A stretch of 64,000 nt of DNA. Origin: Reichenbachiella ulvae (lineage in GTDB: Bacteria; Bacteroidota; Bacteroidia; Cytophagales; Cyclobacteriaceae). A program made the translations under genes and the position numbers. Shown one piece after another: positions 62,555 to 64,000 of this stretch (position 1 is its first letter; each line of letters begins with the position of its first letter). Location: contig NZ_JAOYOD010000001.1 in NCBI RefSeq assembly GCF_025833875.1, forward strand, positions 4,340,001-4,404,000, in the 5' to 3' direction. Under the pieces are notes generated by a model. That model made no database searches. It had not been told where the DNA came from and saw only the letters and a list, made by a program, of their open reading frames with translations.

Positions 62555-62875
62555 ATGGAAAAACTCAATCCCAACCAATCTTCTTTTATATTATATACTT
62601 CACAAAATGGAGAGGTAAAGGTAGACGTACTATTGCAGGACGAATCCATATGGTTAACTCAAAAAGCCATGCAGGAGCTGTTTGGGAAAGCCAAACAAAC
62701 AATCGGTGAGCACATACAAAACGTATTTAAGGAAGGAGAATTAGAAGAAGAACTGGTTGTCCGGAAATACCGGACAACCAATCCTCACGGCGCTATGGCC
62801 GGAAAAACACAAGAAAATATAGTTAGTTACTACAATCTTGATGTCATTAGATCGATTAGCTATAGTGAAAAATAA
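62555..62875 (+). pseudogene. Truncated RhuM family protein
   Basis: The 106 residues match the N-terminal part of the RhuM (virulence protein, PF13310) family, usually about 330 residues: SIWLTQKAMQELFGKAKQTI (31-50) is the helix-turn-helix-like start, then HIQNVFKEGELEEE and YYNLDVI. After DVIRS the family sequence is lost: ISYSEK and a stop replace the expected VGYRV region. The remainder of the family sequence is not found in any frame before the next gene. A perfect hairpin lies inside (see 62754-62780). Truncated remnant, probably by deletion. Confidence 0.72.
62754..62780. repeat. Perfect hairpin inside the truncated RhuM gene
   Basis: TGGTTGTCCGG (62754-62764) and CCGGACAACCA (62770-62780) around the loop AAATA: an exact 11-bp stem within coding sequence. 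Confidence 0.8.
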
Positions 62876-62919
62876 TTGGATTTATTTGTAAACAACTCAG
62901 TGAGTAGAAGGAATTGACA

Positions 62920-63681
62920 ATGACAGAAAAACAAATAAAACACGGTGTATGGCATGTAACTAAGGGTTTCGTTTCACCCAGTAAATCTATTACTTTACTC
63001 AAAGATTACAGACCTGTCGAAAAACTTAATCTGCTTATCACTCAGACTCATTTAAAACCCTACGATCAAAGGAAGAACTATGAAAATTGGTGTAAAAGGC
63101 TTCCTGAATTAGAGGAAGTGAAGTTTATTTGGCTGCCTTCTAAAGTAAACCAAAAAATATTTGAGGCAGTTTGTAAAATGCCAAACCTAGAAGGGCTTTG
63201 GATTAAATGGAGTTCGATCAAACATATAGACAATCTTATTCATTTAGGAAAACTAAAGCATCTGCATCTCGGCAGCTCTTCTCAAGTCGAAAATATTGAC
63301 GTTCTAGGTTCATTACATAATTTGGAAAGCCTAGAAACAGAACAATTGAATAAAATTTCAGACTTCTCAGTATTATCCAATTTATCCCAGTTACAAGGAC
63401 TTGGCATTGATGGGAGCATATGGACCGCACAAAAAATTGATACTCTAGAACCAATTAGAAATTTGACTAATTTGAAATATCTAAGTACTACAAACTCACA
63501 AATCAAAGACAAATCTTTTAATCCATTATTGGAGCTTAATCAATTGGTAACCTTTAACTGTTCATGGAACTATCCAGAATCAGAATTCGCCAAATTGAAA
63601 TCCCTACCAAACTTGAAATATGGAAATATAGAAACATCATGGAAAGAATTGAAAGGTAAGTTATTAGGCAAGCTGTTATAA
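62920..63681 (+). CDS. Leucine-rich-repeat-like protein
   Basis: A 253-residue cytoplasmic protein with about six leucine-rich repeats (about 60-235) of the type LxxLExLxxxxxxI (for example HLGKLKHLHLGSSSQVENID, NLESLETEQLNKISDFSVLS). There is no signal peptide. Function unknown; such proteins bind other proteins. ATG at 62920 is preferred to TTG at 62914. It lies between the RhuM remnant and polA, in an accessory pocket. Confidence 0.7.
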   Translation: MTEKQIKHGVWHVTKGFVSPSKSITLLKDYRPVEKLNLLITQTHLKPYDQRKNYENWCKRLPELEEVKFIWLPSKVNQKIFEAVCKMPNLEGLWIKWSSIKHIDNLIHLGKLKHLHLGSSSQVENIDVLGSLHNLESLETEQLNKISDFSVLSNLSQLQGLGIDGSIWTAQKIDTLEPIRNLTNLKYLSTTNSQIKDKSFNPLLELNQLVTFNCSWNYPESEFAKLKSLPNLKYGNIETSWKELKGKLLGKLL

Positions 63682-63789
63682 ATTCATAAGCTTTCATTTA
63701 GAAGTATCACTAACTCGTAATCTTCTCAATCAAAACATTTTTCCTCCCCTCTCCGAGCATCCCAAGTCGAGTTGGCTTACTTTTACCTC

Positions 63790-64000
63790 ATGAGTAAACC
63801 TGAAAAGAAATTATTCCTGTTGGATGCCTATGCCTTGATCTACAGAGCGCATTTCGCCTTCAGCAAAAACCCAAGAATCAACTCCAAAGGTGTCAATACC
63901 AGTGCGGTATTTGGTTTTATGAATTCCCTGTTGGAGATCTTGAGGAAGGAAAAACCTACCCACATCGGAGTGGCCTTCGATACCAGTGCGCCGACATTCA
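63790..64000 (+). CDS. polA: DNA polymerase I, N-terminal part (cut by window edge)
   Basis: The first 70 codons of DNA polymerase I. Seen: MSKPEKKLFLLDAYALIYRA (the family's start), then FSKNPRINSKGVNTSAVFGF and the 5'-nuclease-domain segment KPTHIGVAFDTSAPTF, which carries a metal-ligand Asp. The rest of the gene lies outside the window. The start is ATG at 63790; the preceding 108-nt gap shows no clear promoter box. Confidence 0.95.
   Translation, partial: MSKPEKKLFLLDAYALIYRAHFAFSKNPRINSKGVNTSAVFGFMNSLLEILRKEKPTHIGVAFDTSAPTF

Noticed and set aside
1..64000. CRISPR arrays, rRNA/tRNA genes, complete insertion sequences or prophage
   Set aside because: Read through all gaps on both strands; no direct-repeat array, no conserved RNA elements, and no transposase or phage structural genes were found.

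Overview
The window looks like a chromosomal segment of a Bacteroidota bacterium, most likely a gliding marine Cytophagales. The support is gene content and order: mutY-ssb-gldE-gldD-recG, gldB beside a PorT-like barrel, nadK-(DUF6089)-uppS-bamA-ompH-ompH, ribonuclease G with a 29-residue basic ribosomal-type peptide, a Rho factor with a long charged linker, and a CusABC system with DUF3347 and HYC_CC_PP partners. Promoter-like TAnnTTTG boxes, the Bacteroidota -7 element, precede several genes, and Shine-Dalgarno sequences are generally absent. I saw no rRNA, tRNA, CRISPR array, complete IS or prophage. About 58 protein genes fill most of the 64 kb; metK (left edge) and polA (right edge) are cut by the window.

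Layout. 1-2.7 kb: metK, an RsmI-type methyltransferase, a hydrolase and pdxJ on the minus strand. 2.8-12.9 kb: a plus-strand housekeeping and envelope run (yqeY, cvpA, hydrolase, CBS protein, nadK, two DUF6089-like proteins, uppS, bamA, two OmpH/Skp chaperones), then osmC. 13.4-21.7 kb: a tightly overlapping minus-strand operon of three exported proteins: a 1344-residue TPR-CHAT protein with an intact His/Cys dyad, a PD40/OmpA protein and an unknown protein. 21.7-33.2 kb: glycosyltransferase, gldB, PorT-like barrel, rng, ribosomal-type peptide, TPR, HU, mutY, ssb, gldE, gldD, recG. 33.3-38.9 kb: a membrane zinc-ribbon protein, rho, serS, GNAT, DUF4286 and a NUMOD4-HNH endonuclease. 39-44 kb: a second exported TPR-CHAT protein whose nucleophile position is Ser instead of Cys, divergent from an exported protein with OmpL47-like repeats. 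44-49 kb: NatAB-like ABC exporter, an unknown exported protein, dnaJ-grpE. 49.2-56.9 kb: copper/silver efflux operon. 57-61.3 kb: obgE, adk, hpt and an M42 peptidase, with two inverted copies of a structured intergenic repeat flanking obgE. 61.3-63.8 kb: a small accessory pocket (two membrane proteins, a truncated RhuM, a leucine-rich-repeat protein), then polA.

How the genes fit together: the 5-13 kb run links isoprenoid carrier synthesis, outer-membrane protein insertion (BamA) and its periplasmic chaperones (OmpH). gldB, gldD, gldE and PorT-like proteins point to type IX secretion and gliding. The cus genes form a complete tripartite exporter with extra metal-binding accessory proteins. 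The most unusual content is the two exported CHAT proteins (one apparently active, one with a substituted nucleophile), an in-frame U UUU UUA slippery heptamer at the signal-peptide/mature-protein junction of the second DUF6089-like gene, a DnaJ that has lost one of its two zinc centres, and the two-copy structured repeat around obgE.
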